This document shows, piece after piece, positions 43,763 through 58,885 of a stretch of 64,000 nt of DNA. Positions within the stretch are counted from its first letter, which is position 1. Every line of letters starts with the position of its first letter. This stretch comes from Xanthomonas maliensis (GTDB lineage Bacteria > Pseudomonadota > Gammaproteobacteria > Xanthomonadales > Xanthomonadaceae), in contig NZ_NSET01000025.1 of assembly GCF_009192945.1 (NCBI RefSeq), positions 62,001 to 126,000 of the forward strand. The letters are read 5' to 3'. A model generated the notes under the pieces. The model ran no database searches and was not told the origin of the DNA. It saw only the letters and a list, made by a program, of their open reading frames with translations. A program made the position numbers and the translations under genes.

Positions 43763-46071
43763 GCAGCTCAATCGACGCTCTGACGGTGAAAAGCACTCCG
43801 TCGTCGATGTTTCCGAGCGGACTTCGCGGTCTTGTTCGCTGGGCCAGCGTCGCTCTATTTATGCTCTGCTTCGTTGCTGTGCCGTCGCAGGCGAGGCGTC
43901 AATGTCCTGATGGCTCGACGGCAGGGCCAAATAATCAATGCCCACCGCCCGAGCTCAAGGAAAACGACTCCAAATACATTGGAACATCTGTACCGACGAC
44001 GATGGTCGTAGGGCAGTCCTACCCTGTGAGCGTCACCTTCCAGAACACGGGTTGGAGGACATGGACAACGCAGGACGCATATCGCCTGGGAAGCTCTGGG
44101 CCCACCGACAATACGACTTGGGGAACAGGCCGAGTTGAACTGCCGTCCAGTGTGCTCTCTGGCGATACCGTAACTTTCAACTTTACCGCGCGTGCTCCGC
44201 TGTCCGCGGGATCGACTTCGTTTCAGTGGCGAATGGTTAGAGATGGCGTTGCTTGGTTTGGTGGAAATGGTGCCCCTACCTACGTAAACGTGCTTCCCTC
44301 GGTCATCAAGGGTGGCATCGACGGTGTCGGCTACACGGCCATCTCGGGTTGGGCATGCTCCACCAATCTGAATCGCTCTGTTGACGTGCACATGTATCTG
44401 GGCGGCCCTGCCGGGTCGGGCACGTTTGCCGGGGCAACCACCGCATCGCTACCGAGCGATTCCAGTATCGCCTCGGCGTGCAGTGCGTCTGGCAGCAACT
44501 ATCGCTTCTCGTTCCCGATCGACGAGAACTTCATCATCCAGAACGGTGGTAAGCCCATCTACATTCACGGCATCTCGCCAGTGAGCGCGTCGAACGACTT
44601 GATCGCTGGATCGGGTTCGCTGCTCGTTCCTGCTTCGACGATCAAGGGGAACCTTGACGGCGTTCAGAACAACAATGCCATCGTAGGTTGGGCCTGTTCG
44701 ACGGGTCTTCGACGCTCTGTAGACGTCCATGTCTATGCGGGTGGCCCAGCCGGCACGGGCACCTGGGTGGCCACGGCGACGGCCAACCTGACGAGTGAGC
44801 CCGGCGTCGCCACCGAGTGCTCGTCCACCGGCAGCAACTATCGCTTCTCGATTCCCATCACCGAGGACGTGATCCGCAGTTACGGCGGACAAGCGCTGTA
44901 CATCTACGGCATCTCGCCGATTGGCGGCGCCAACAACCCCATCATGCGCTCGGGAGCGTTCGCCGTCCCCGCGTTGGTGCGCAATGCGACCTTCGTGTCA
45001 CAGACCATGCCGGCGAGTCTTGCGACGGGGCGCGCGTCCACCGGCTCGGTTCGCTTCACCAACACCGGCAATGTGACGTGGCGTCAGGACCAGGGCGTTC
45101 GCGCCGCGCTGGTTGGCGATACCCGGGGGTGGTCGCCAGCCGAGGTCGGCCTGCCGGCCGATGTGCCGCCGGGGGGCAGCGTGGATTTCGCCTTCAACCT
45201 GCGCGCGCCGCTGGCTGCCGGTGCCTACAACCTGCGCTGGAGGATGCGCGATGCTGCGGGCGATTTCGGCAGCGACTCCAGCAACCAGGTGGTACAGGTT
45301 GCAGCACCGCCGCCGGTGGAGCATGGCGTTGGGTCGGCGGCCCGCAGCTATGTCTACGACGCCAATCAACAACTGTGCAAAGTGATCGAGCCCGAAAGCG
45401 GGGCGACGGTCATGGCCTACGATGCCGCCGGCAATCTGGCTTGGTCTGCCAGTGGGCTGGATCTACCCAGTACCACCAGTTGCGACCTCGATGCAGCCGC
45501 CAACAGCGGGCGCGTGGTCAGTCGCGGCTACGATCCCCGCAATCGGCTCAAGACGCTGCGCTTCCCGGATCGCAATGGCGATCAGGACTGGACCTACACG
45601 CCCGATGGGCTTCCGGCGCAGGTCACGACCTTGAGCGATGCAGGCGCGAGCCCGGTCACCAATACCTACGCGTACAACAAGCGCAGAAGTCTGGCGACGG
45701 AGTCGGTATCCCAGCCCAACTGGTACAGCTGGTCCGTCAACTACGCCCACGATGCCAACGGCAATCTTGCTGGACAGACCTACCCCACCGGACTCTCGGT
45801 CGCTTACGCACCCAACGCGCTTGGCCAGGTCACCGACGTGCGCGATCAGTCCGGAAACGTCTACGCCAGCGGCATTTCCTACTATCCCAACGGTGCGGCG
45901 CGCCAGTTCACCTACGGCAATGGCGTGGTTCATTCGTTGGTGCTCAATGCGCGGCAGATGCCGCAGCAGGTGCGTGACGCCAACATCGCCTCCTTGGAGT
46001 ATCACTACGATGCCAACGGGAACGTCAACGGAATCATCGATCAGCAGCGCGGTGATGGCTTCAATCGCTAA
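43759..46071 (+). CDS. Exported Rhs protein, second half, stopped inside the core
   Basis: A 770-residue product. Signal peptide near 25-45 (VRWASVALFMLCFVAVPSQA). An NBR1-like Ig domain at 60-165 (FQNTGWRTWTTQDAYRLGSS) is followed by two copies of an unnamed domain (SGWACSTNLNRSVDVHMYLG and VGWACSTGLRRSVDVHVYAG). A second Ig-like domain sits near 405-510, then YD repeats from 515. The frame ends in TAA (46069-46071) in mid-repeat. The next codon is ATG, in the same frame, and the Rhs core continues. The stop looks like a point mutation of a serine TCA, so this and the following frame are probably one broken gene or are read by re-initiation. Confidence 0.85.
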   Translation: MSSSIDALTVKSTPSSMFPSGLRGLVRWASVALFMLCFVAVPSQARRQCPDGSTAGPNNQCPPPELKENDSKYIGTSVPTTMVVGQSYPVSVTFQNTGWRTWTTQDAYRLGSSGPTDNTTWGTGRVELPSSVLSGDTVTFNFTARAPLSAGSTSFQWRMVRDGVAWFGGNGAPTYVNVLPSVIKGGIDGVGYTAISGWACSTNLNRSVDVHMYLGGPAGSGTFAGATTASLPSDSSIASACSASGSNYRFSFPIDENFIIQNGGKPIYIHGISPVSASNDLIAGSGSLLVPASTIKGNLDGVQNNNAIVGWACSTGLRRSVDVHVYAGGPAGTGTWVATATANLTSEPGVATECSSTGSNYRFSIPITEDVIRSYGGQALYIYGISPIGGANNPIMRSGAFAVPALVRNATFVSQTMPASLATGRASTGSVRFTNTGNVTWRQDQGVRAALVGDTRGWSPAEVGLPADVPPGGSVDFAFNLRAPLAAGAYNLRWRMRDAAGDFGSDSSNQVVQVAAPPPVEHGVGSAARSYVYDANQQLCKVIEPESGATVMAYDAAGNLAWSASGLDLPSTTSCDLDAAANSGRVVSRGYDPRNRLKTLRFPDRNGDQDWTYTPDGLPAQVTTLSDAGASPVTNTYAYNKRRSLATESVSQPNWYSWSVNYAHDANGNLAGQTYPTGLSVAYAPNALGQVTDVRDQSGNVYASGISYYPNGAARQFTYGNGVVHSLVLNARQMPQQVRDANIASLEYHYDANGNVNGIIDQQRGDGFNR

Positions 46072-47364
46072 ATGAACTACGACGGCCTGGATCGCCTCAT
46101 GGAGGCGGGGTCGAACGTCTTCGGAGGCGACAATTGGAACCACTACACCTACGACGTGCTGGACAACATCCTCTCGGCACAGTTGGCGGGCGTGAACGAG
46201 AAGAACTACTGGTACGACGCGAACAACCGCCTGACCAATATCCTGAGCAATGCCGGCACGACCACGATCGGCTTGAGCTACGACGCCCAAGGCAACCTGA
46301 AGAACAAGAACGGGCAGGCCTTCACCTTCGACTACGGCAATCGCCTGCGCGATGTCACCGGCAAGGAGAACTATCGCTACGACGCCTACGGGCGCCGGGT
46401 CTTGTCGGGCCATGCGACAACGATGACGGTGCAGCTCTACAGCCATGCCGGTCAGTTGCTCTATAAGGAAGCATCCGACAAGGGCAACAGCGAGTACATC
46501 TACCTCAACGGAAGCCTGCTCGCCACCCGCAATGCAGGAGCCATCACGTTCCAGCACACCGATGCCCTGGGCAGCCCGATTGCGGTGACGAACCCCGCGG
46601 GCCAGGTGGTCGAACGCACCGATTACCAGCCCTACGGCACCCCCATCGGCAAAACGGTCGATGGCATCGGCTACGCCGGGCAGGCGATGGATGGTGCCAC
46701 CGGCCTGACGTACATGCAGCAGCGCTACTACGACCAGGACTTGGGGCGGTTCCTGAGTGTGGATCCGGTAGCTGCGGACTCCGTGTTTTCGAATAACTTC
46801 AATAGATACTGGTATGCCAACAACAACCCGTACAAATTCACCGACCCAGATGGGCGAGATGTAAAATGTGACGGATTTAACTGCCATATCAATAGCCGTA
46901 ACGGCTACGAGTTTTGGGGCGTTGATTATCCGAGGTATCTGTTAGTTACCATTCAAACCGCCGCGCTTGATTCCGCAATTGCTTATGTAAATGCAGTCCA
47001 ATCAATAGCCGCTGCGGTCGAGAATAATGAGTCTGCTTCAGAAGATGGAAGTGTAACCTCAAATAGGCCTGCTGGCTCTGATGGGAAGAGGGGTTCCACT
47101 GGTGGGCCGGGCGCAGGGAAGAGATTTCCTGCTGAGTCGCCTGAGAAAAAAGCTGCAAAGGAAGGCGTTCCGTGTGCTTATTGCGGAACGCCGACTACCA
47201 ATGAGCAAGGGCAACCCAATTCGAGGGAGCGTGATCACATTGACCCGAAGAGTAGAGGCGGGAACAATAGCCCCGAAAATGAGCGAGACTCTTGTAGAAC
47301 CTGCAATCGTGGCAAGGGTTCGCGAAATCCAGATGAATGGCAGCCCGTGGAGGAATATAAATGA
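46072..47364 (+). CDS. Rhs core end with HNH nuclease toxin tip
   Basis: A 430-residue frame in phase with the preceding one, directly behind its TAA. It holds the last YD repeats (YRYDAYGRRVLSGHATTMTV) and the hyperconserved Rhs core end (YYDQDLGRFLSVDPVAADS, YANNNPYKFTDPDGRDV). After DPDG the sequence turns AT-rich and variable. The last 70 residues are an HNH-type nuclease: CAYCG, RDHIDPKSRGGNNSPENE, CRTCNRGKG, with four zinc cysteines. Translation might restart at the ATG (46072). It overlaps the DUF4265 gene by 4 bases. Confidence 0.85.
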   Translation: MNYDGLDRLMEAGSNVFGGDNWNHYTYDVLDNILSAQLAGVNEKNYWYDANNRLTNILSNAGTTTIGLSYDAQGNLKNKNGQAFTFDYGNRLRDVTGKENYRYDAYGRRVLSGHATTMTVQLYSHAGQLLYKEASDKGNSEYIYLNGSLLATRNAGAITFQHTDALGSPIAVTNPAGQVVERTDYQPYGTPIGKTVDGIGYAGQAMDGATGLTYMQQRYYDQDLGRFLSVDPVAADSVFSNNFNRYWYANNNPYKFTDPDGRDVKCDGFNCHINSRNGYEFWGVDYPRYLLVTIQTAALDSAIAYVNAVQSIAAAVENNESASEDGSVTSNRPAGSDGKRGSTGGPGAGKRFPAESPEKKAAKEGVPCAYCGTPTTNEQGQPNSRERDHIDPKSRGGNNSPENERDSCRTCNRGKGSRNPDEWQPVEEYK

Positions 47365-47816
47365 GTAGTCAGGAAAAGACAGCTAAAATTTCATTTCCTT
47401 GCGACGATGGCGATGTCGAGCGCATGACTGGAATTTATGTTAAAGATGGTTTATACAAGCTGGATAACTCGCCATTTTATTTCTATGGCATAAGCTTCGG
47501 TGATCTATTTAAGGTTAAGGAAAATGGCGGCGACCTGATTTTTGAACGTGTGATTGCACGGGGGGGGCATTCGACTTATAGAGTTAAAATTCCGATCGGA
47601 GAGGGGCACAATTTTTTCTTGAAGAATTGGACTTCTCTTCAGGATCTAGGTTGCACTTATGAAGGTTCTGATGTCGGTCCGCAGAGACTCTATGCCATAG
47701 ATGTTCCTCCAAGCGCTGACATTTTTAAGGTCTACGAATTACTTGAAAAGGGTGAGAGAGAAGAACTGTGGGTTTTCGAAGAAGGTCACTATTGCGATAC
47801 AGCCACGGCTGAATAG
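47361..47816 (+). CDS. DUF4265 protein, candidate immunity to the Rhs HNH toxin
   Basis: A 151-residue soluble acidic protein. The stretches DGLYKLDNSPFYFYGISFGD and IARGGHSTYRVKIP match DUF4265. It starts inside the toxin stop codon (ATGA), the standard place for an immunity gene, and shares the low GC of the toxin tip. DUF4265 proteins are found near toxins but have not, to my knowledge, been broadly proven as inhibitors; immunity is inferred from position. Confidence 0.8.
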   Translation: MSSQEKTAKISFPCDDGDVERMTGIYVKDGLYKLDNSPFYFYGISFGDLFKVKENGGDLIFERVIARGGHSTYRVKIPIGEGHNFFLKNWTSLQDLGCTYEGSDVGPQRLYAIDVPPSADIFKVYELLEKGEREELWVFEEGHYCDTATAE

Positions 47817-47887
47817 TGCAATGGGGTATCACAACGGCTTTGTTGCACAAACACGGCCAGTAGAACTGGTAGCCTGGGCCGACGAGG

Positions 47888-47965
47888 GGTCTGTCAAACG
47901 AACTGTGTAAACGGTATGTGTCATAGCGCCTGCAGCGGCACGCGCTCTTCGCCAAACATTACCTA
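47888..47965 (-). mobile_element. IS256-family end fragment
   Basis: About 78 bases (GGTCTGTCAAACGAACTGTG onward, through GCGCCTGCAGCGGCACGCGC) nearly match the 3' end of the complete IS256 copy at 48354, then diverge. It is a terminal scrap of another copy in the same orientation. Confidence 0.8.
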
Positions 47966-48094
47966 GAACTGAGGTTTCCCCACATATCTTCCTGCGAGAT
48001 CAAGCCCTTGTTGCGTGAAGATGTGGAAGAAGGTGCGCGCATGAGGCACGCTTCAACGTGACTAAGCCAGATAAGCCAGAGAAGAGTGCCGACC

Positions 48095-48130
48095 ATGCGC
48101 GCCAGCGAAGTATTGCAGAAGTGCCTGTGA
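48095..48130 (+). pseudogene. Start fragment of another transposase
   Basis: An ATG opens MRASEVLQKCL and is cut by the IS256 fragment that follows. The peptide and the leader before it resemble the start of an IS4-family transposase as I remember it from Xanthomonas. Only 11 residues remain, so this is tentative. Confidence 0.35.
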
Positions 48131-48353
48131 GTCTGTAAGTTGAACTGTGTAACGGCCCTTTGAGAAGATGCGGCGTTGAGCCGGGAGGAGCTGTCGCATG
48201 AAGTTATCGAAAGAGCGCTTGGACGAGTTGACCGCCGGTTATACGACGCCGGAGCAAATGGAGTCGCTGTATTCGCAGATGCTCCAGCACATGATCAACC
48301 GCTCGCTGGAAGCGGAGATGCAGGCGCATCTGGGCCACGAACGGCATGGACGG
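48129..48353 (+). pseudogene. Truncated IS256 transposase, 5' fragment
   Basis: The IS left end (GAGTCTGTAAGTTGAACTGT), the leader and the first 52 transposase codons (MKLSKERLDELTAGYTTPEQ to GHERHGR) are present in the orientation opposite to the full copy. The coding sequence stops at the edge of the full element and reads into its terminal repeat. The missing 3' part is not found on the far side of the full copy, so a deletion or recombination occurred rather than a clean insertion. Confidence 0.88.
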
Positions 48354-49661
48354 GATCTGTCAAACGAACTGTGTAAACGGTATGTGTCATAGCGCCTGCA
48401 GCGGCACGCGCTCTTCGCCGAACATCACCTGGAAGCTTTGCAGCGCCGGCTTCCAGTGATGGATCGATTTCCAGTTCTTCGACGCTTCGCTGATCGCCAG
48501 AAACAGCGAATTCAGTGCCGACTCATCGTTCGGGAAAATCCGCCGGTTGCGCGTGTACTTGCGCATGACCATGTTCAGCGATTCAATCGCGTTGGTCGTG
48601 TAGATCACCTTGCGGATCTCCGGCAAGAACTGGAAGAACGGAATAATGGTGTCCCAATTTCCGCGCCACAGCCGCACCACTGCTTTGTACTTCTCGCCCC
48701 AGTCCGCTTCAAAGGCGTCCAGTTCCCGCGCCGCTTCTTCGGCCGTGGCCGAGGTGTACAGGCGGCGCAGGCCTGCGACCACCGCCTTGCTGTCCTTGGC
48801 CGCAACGTAGCGCAGGCTGGCGCGCACCAAGTGCACGATGCACAACTGCGTCAGCGTCCTGGGAAACACCGCGTTGACCGCTTCGGGCAGCCCCTTCAAG
48901 CCATCCATGCTGGCCACGTACACGTCCTGTACCCCGCGTTGCCGCAGCTCGGTCAGCACCGACAGCCAGAATTTGGCTCCTTCGCTCTCAGCCAGCCACA
49001 GGCCCAACACTTCTTTTTCCCCGCGCAGATTCACGGCCAACACCACGTGTGCCGATTTGTTGACGACCTGCTTGTTCTGCTGCACCTTCACCACGATCCC
49101 ATCCAACCACATCAGCGGGTAGATCGCTTCCAATGGCCGGTTCTGCCAAGTTCGCGCCTGGTCCAACACCGCATCGGTGACCTGCGCGATCAACGCGTGC
49201 GAGATCGTCACGCCGTACAAGTCCAACAGCGCCGACTCGATGTCCCGGGTGGTCATGCCCTTGGCGTACAAGGCCAGGATCTTGGGCTCCATCCCGCCCA
49301 GGCGCACCTGCCGTTTCTGGACCAGTTGCGGCTCAAAGGTGCCCTCCCGATCCCGCGGTGTCTCCACCTGCAGTTCGCCCATCTGGCTCTGTACCGACTT
49401 GCGGCTCTTGCCATTGCGGGCGTTGCCCGCCACGCTGCGTCCATGCCGTTCGTGACCCAGATGCGCCTGCATCTCCGCTTCCAGCGAGCGGTTGATCATG
49501 TGCTGGAGCATCTGCGAATACAGCGACTCCATTTGCTCCGGCGTCGTATAACCGGCGGTCAACTCGTCCAAGCGCTCTTTCGATAACTTCATGCGACAGC
49601 TCCTCCCGGCTCAACGCCGCATCTTCTCAAAGGGCCGTTACACAGTTCAATTTACAGACTC
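48354..49661 (-). mobile_element. Complete IS256-family insertion sequence
   Basis: About 1308 bp between related ends: GGATCTGTCAAACGAACTGT on the left, and the reverse complement of GAGTCTGTAAATTGAACTGT on the right. It contains one intact transposase. I find no clear 8-base target duplication; the left neighbour is a partial copy and the right neighbour is the gltD hairpin. Confidence 0.88.
48387..49592 (-). CDS. IS256-family (mutator-type) transposase
   Basis: A 401-residue transposase, complete for the family. The DDE residues lie in PLMWLDGIVVKVQQ, VYVASMDGLKGLPEAV and IYTTNAIESLNMVM. The region TLTQLCIVHLVRASLRYVA is the family signature. The start codon sits behind GGGAGGAGCTGTCGC, a good ribosome site. 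Likely active. Confidence 0.93.
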   Translation of the reverse strand: MKLSKERLDELTAGYTTPEQMESLYSQMLQHMINRSLEAEMQAHLGHERHGRSVAGNARNGKSRKSVQSQMGELQVETPRDREGTFEPQLVQKRQVRLGGMEPKILALYAKGMTTRDIESALLDLYGVTISHALIAQVTDAVLDQARTWQNRPLEAIYPLMWLDGIVVKVQQNKQVVNKSAHVVLAVNLRGEKEVLGLWLAESEGAKFWLSVLTELRQRGVQDVYVASMDGLKGLPEAVNAVFPRTLTQLCIVHLVRASLRYVAAKDSKAVVAGLRRLYTSATAEEAARELDAFEADWGEKYKAVVRLWRGNWDTIIPFFQFLPEIRKVIYTTNAIESLNMVMRKYTRNRRIFPNDESALNSLFLAISEASKNWKSIHHWKPALQSFQVMFGEERVPLQAL

Positions 49662-49668
49662 CCGACAT

Positions 49669-49708
49669 GCACAGTCGTGCGATCAGGCTGCCGATCGCAC
49701 GACTGTGC
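49669..49708 (-). terminator. Strong hairpin behind gltD
   Basis: GCACAGTCGTGCGATC and GATCGCACGACTGTGC form a perfect 16-base stem with an 8-base loop, 10 bases past the gltD stop. No T-run follows on the minus strand. The IS256 end lies 7 bases beyond it and may have displaced the original tail. Confidence 0.65.
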
Positions 49709-49718
49709 GCTCAATCCC

Positions 49719-56259
<6,541 letters not shown>

Positions 56260-56459
56260 GTCTGCCTCTTAGCGATCGTCGGAAAGCGGCGACGCCATTG
56301 CACCACTCGTCCGTGGAGCGGTCAGCAGGTCACCGGACGATCGACTAGACCACAGTTGATGCGGTGCCGCAATACACCGTTACAGCTGCAACGAGAGCCG
56401 CCGCAATCCCTTGCGGCAGCAGGGTTGGTCTCGCTCGTGAAGCGGATGGGAAGCCGCCT

Positions 56460-56840
56460 TTAGCCGCAGCGGACCGAGGTGATCACGCCCTTGGCGTCCA
56501 CCTCCAGATTGAGCCGTTCGCCGTTGAATTCCATGGTCACCATCTGCCCGGGCGTGAGCACGCGTACCGACTTGGCGTGGGCATCGCTGCGTGCCTGTGC
56601 GCTCACCGCGTCGCTCATCGGCTGGCCGACCAGCGACTGCACCTGGGTGGCGTCGCAGTTGCCGATCGGTGGCGGCTCCGGCGCCGCGTCCGGGGCCGGG
56701 GCGGAGGCCTGCGCCGCCGCTTGCTGCGCCTTGGCGCTAACGGCTTCCTGCTCATCCGGTTGGGGCTTGCCGCAGGCAGCAAGCGCTGCCGTCAACACGA
56801 GCAGGTAGACCAGGCGGGGCAGGGGCAGGACACGGATCAT
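56460..56840 (-). CDS. I78-family peptidase inhibitor-like lipoprotein
   Basis: A 126-residue lipoprotein. The signal and lipobox are VYLLVLTAALAACG. An Ala/Pro/Glu-rich linker follows. The I78 domain is GNCDATQVQSLVGQPMSDAV, then the reactive-loop region AKSVRVLTPGQMVTMEF and the end RLNLEVDAKGVITSVRCG, with the two disulfide cysteines at its ends. I78 proteins block serine proteases. Divergent from the topoisomerase gene. The ATG at 56840 is the only start that gives a signal peptide. Confidence 0.87.
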   Translation of the reverse strand: MIRVLPLPRLVYLLVLTAALAACGKPQPDEQEAVSAKAQQAAAQASAPAPDAAPEPPPIGNCDATQVQSLVGQPMSDAVSAQARSDAHAKSVRVLTPGQMVTMEFNGERLNLEVDAKGVITSVRCG

Positions 56841-56993
56841 CGGCGACTCCAGCAAACACGGAAGGGCGCGGCAAGCATAAGCACAAATGCCTCCCGCGCG
56901 CAGCGCATGCGCACGCGGCCTTGTCCTGGCATTGACGCGGCCTAGCCGTCCGCCCGGCCAACAATCGTGCGCACTTCCCGGCACGTGTTGCTC

Positions 56994-58181
56994 ATGAAAG
57001 CCAAACGGATACTTCGCGACGCCAGCGCCACGGTCGCCCGCGTCGAACGGGTCGGCCGCGCCGCCGCCGCGGCCGCGGTCGCCGATGCGGTCGCCAGCAC
57101 CGCCGCTGCGGTCGCCCAGGCCAAGGCCGCCGCACGTGCGGCCGGGCTGATCTATGTCAACGACCAACAGCCGGGCATCAGCCGGCGCAAGGCCGGCCGC
57201 AGCTTCAGTTATCGCGATGCCGACGGCCAGCGCATCGCCGATGGCGAGACCTTGCAACGCATCCGCGCCCTGGCCATTCCGCCGGCGTATACCGAGGTCT
57301 GGATCTGCGCCAAGCCCAACGGCCATCTGCAGGCCACCGGCCGCGATGCACGTCGGCGCAAGCAATACCGCTATCACGCCGAGTGGGCGCAGGTGCGCGG
57401 CGAAGGCAAGTTCGAACGCGTCATCGCCTTCGGCCAGGCCTTGCCGCGGCTGCGGCGCCGCTTGCGGCGCGACCTGGCGCTGTCAGGCTTCCCGCGTGAG
57501 AAGGTGCTGGCGATCGTGGTCGCACTGCTGGCCGACACCTTGGTGCGTGTGGGCAATGCCGAATACGCCCGCAGCAACCGTTCCTACGGTCTGACCACCT
57601 TGCGTAACCGCCACATGGAATTCCTGCGCGGCGGCCGTGCGCGGCTGAAGTTCCGCGGCAAGAGCGGGCAGGAGCACGACATCGAGATCGACGATGCGCG
57701 GCTGGTCAAACTGATTCGCGAATGCCAGCAGCTGCCTGGGCAATCGCTGTTCCAGTACCGCGACGACGATGGCCAGCTGCAGCCGGTCGATTCGGGCGAG
57801 GTCAACGACTATCTGCGCGAGGCGATGGGCGAGGACTTCACCGCCAAGGACTTCCGCACCTGGGGCGGGACTCTGGCAGCGCTGCAGCGCCTTGCGCGGC
57901 TGCCGCTGCCGGAGCGGGCCAGTGAGCGGGCGCTCAACCAGGTGCAGAACGATGTCATCCGCGAGGTCGCCCAGGCGCTGGGCAATACCCCCTCGGTCTG
58001 CCGCAAGGCCTATATCGATCCGCGCGTCTTCGCCGGCTGGCGGGCCGGCGAACTGCAGACGCTGGCCGCCAGCGTGCGTGGCGAGCGGCAGTGGGAGGCG
58101 GCGACGCTACGCTTCCTGGCAGCTGCACGCAGCAGCGCGCGCAAGGCCGGCGGTAAGCTCAGCCGCAGTAGATCGCGGTGA
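56994..58181 (+). CDS. DNA topoisomerase IB, poxvirus-type
   Basis: A 395-residue enzyme that relaxes supercoils by a transient 3'-phosphotyrosine. An Ala-rich N-terminus of about 45 residues is followed by the small domain (GLIYVNDQQPGISRRKAGRS). The core has WAQVRGEGKFERVIAFGQAL, RVGNAEYARSNRSYGLTTLR, then KFRGKSGQEHDIEI. The catalytic Tyr is in SVCRKAYIDPRV. A basic C-terminus ends RKAGGKLSRSRSR. The start MKAKRILRD is preferred to an ATG nine codons earlier. It overlaps the convergent gene by 23 bases. Confidence 0.92.
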   Translation: MKAKRILRDASATVARVERVGRAAAAAAVADAVASTAAAVAQAKAAARAAGLIYVNDQQPGISRRKAGRSFSYRDADGQRIADGETLQRIRALAIPPAYTEVWICAKPNGHLQATGRDARRRKQYRYHAEWAQVRGEGKFERVIAFGQALPRLRRRLRRDLALSGFPREKVLAIVVALLADTLVRVGNAEYARSNRSYGLTTLRNRHMEFLRGGRARLKFRGKSGQEHDIEIDDARLVKLIRECQQLPGQSLFQYRDDDGQLQPVDSGEVNDYLREAMGEDFTAKDFRTWGGTLAALQRLARLPLPERASERALNQVQNDVIREVAQALGNTPSVCRKAYIDPRVFAGWRAGELQTLAASVRGERQWEAATLRFLAAARSSARKAGGKLSRSRSR

Positions 58182-58503
58182 TGTTGTCGTATGGGCCAGT
58201 CTCCACGGTGAGCTGATCGCCACCGGTCTCGCTGGCGCCCTGCGCCGGGTCGGCCAGGCCGCTGGCGGTGGTGCCGCCGGTGCTGCGCTCGCCACGCCGC
58301 ACGCGCAGCTGCAGGCTATCGCTGTCCACGCGTGCCCGCTCCAGCGTCTGCGCCGAGGCCGCCAGGCCGACGGCGCCACGCACCATGTCGGTATGGCATT
58401 GGCCGGAGATGACGCCGTCGATCGGCTGCACCGCCACGACCTGGTGGCTGGCGCAGGCCGACAGCAGCGCGGCGGCGGTCAGCGGGGCGAGGATACGCAT
58501 CAT
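58159..58503 (-). CDS. I78-like lipoprotein, diverged
   Basis: A 114-residue lipoprotein with lipobox in ILAPLTAAALLSACA. The mature part (VISGQCHTDMVRGAVGLAAS, QTLERARVDSDSLQLRVRRG) and the end GPYDNITAIYCG follow the I78 pattern of first Cys, TLE-type loop region and terminal CG. The TLE motif is present, but the inhibitory loop is longer and rich in Gly/Ser/Thr. A second ATG adjoins the first. Its end overlaps the topoisomerase end by 23 bases. Confidence 0.7.
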   Translation of the reverse strand: MMRILAPLTAAALLSACASHQVVAVQPIDGVISGQCHTDMVRGAVGLAASAQTLERARVDSDSLQLRVRRGERSTGGTTASGLADPAQGASETGGDQLTVETGPYDNITAIYCG

Positions 58504-58885
58504 CGGAACTCTCCAGCGGAAGAATGCCGCAAGCGTGAAGGTGGCGTTGTCGGGACGGCATGAAGATCTGCGCTCGCCCGTTGGCAGGCAGGCATCGGCT
58601 GGGTCGGGGAAGGGGCGTGGATCCATGTGGAATGGGGGAGCGTGGAGCGCCGCCAAGCGAAGACCGATAACGACGCGTGACCGAGACCTCGCAGCGCGTT
58701 GGGCGCAGTGCAGCCACTTCGCTGCGGTGACGCGCGTTGCGGTGGAGCGGCAACCGAAGCGTCTTCGATCGGGTGCCGGCGCAGCTTCGTCAATGCGTCC
58801 TCATCGGCAACGCGCCGCAGCTGCCACCGGAAGCGCTGCCTCCGCAGCAAGCACGAAGCCTTCGTGTCTGCTGCGGTAGCGCCGA
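58504..58885. other. Non-coding stretch
   Basis: About 380 bases with only Arg/Ala-rich shadow frames. The last part, near 58845-58875, contains short GC-rich repeats. No gene or RNA recognised. Confidence 0.45.

Noticed and set aside
48198-48392. A short 64-codon gene
   Set aside because: It is the first 52 codons of an IS256 transposase running into the neighbouring IS end; annotated as a pseudogene fragment.
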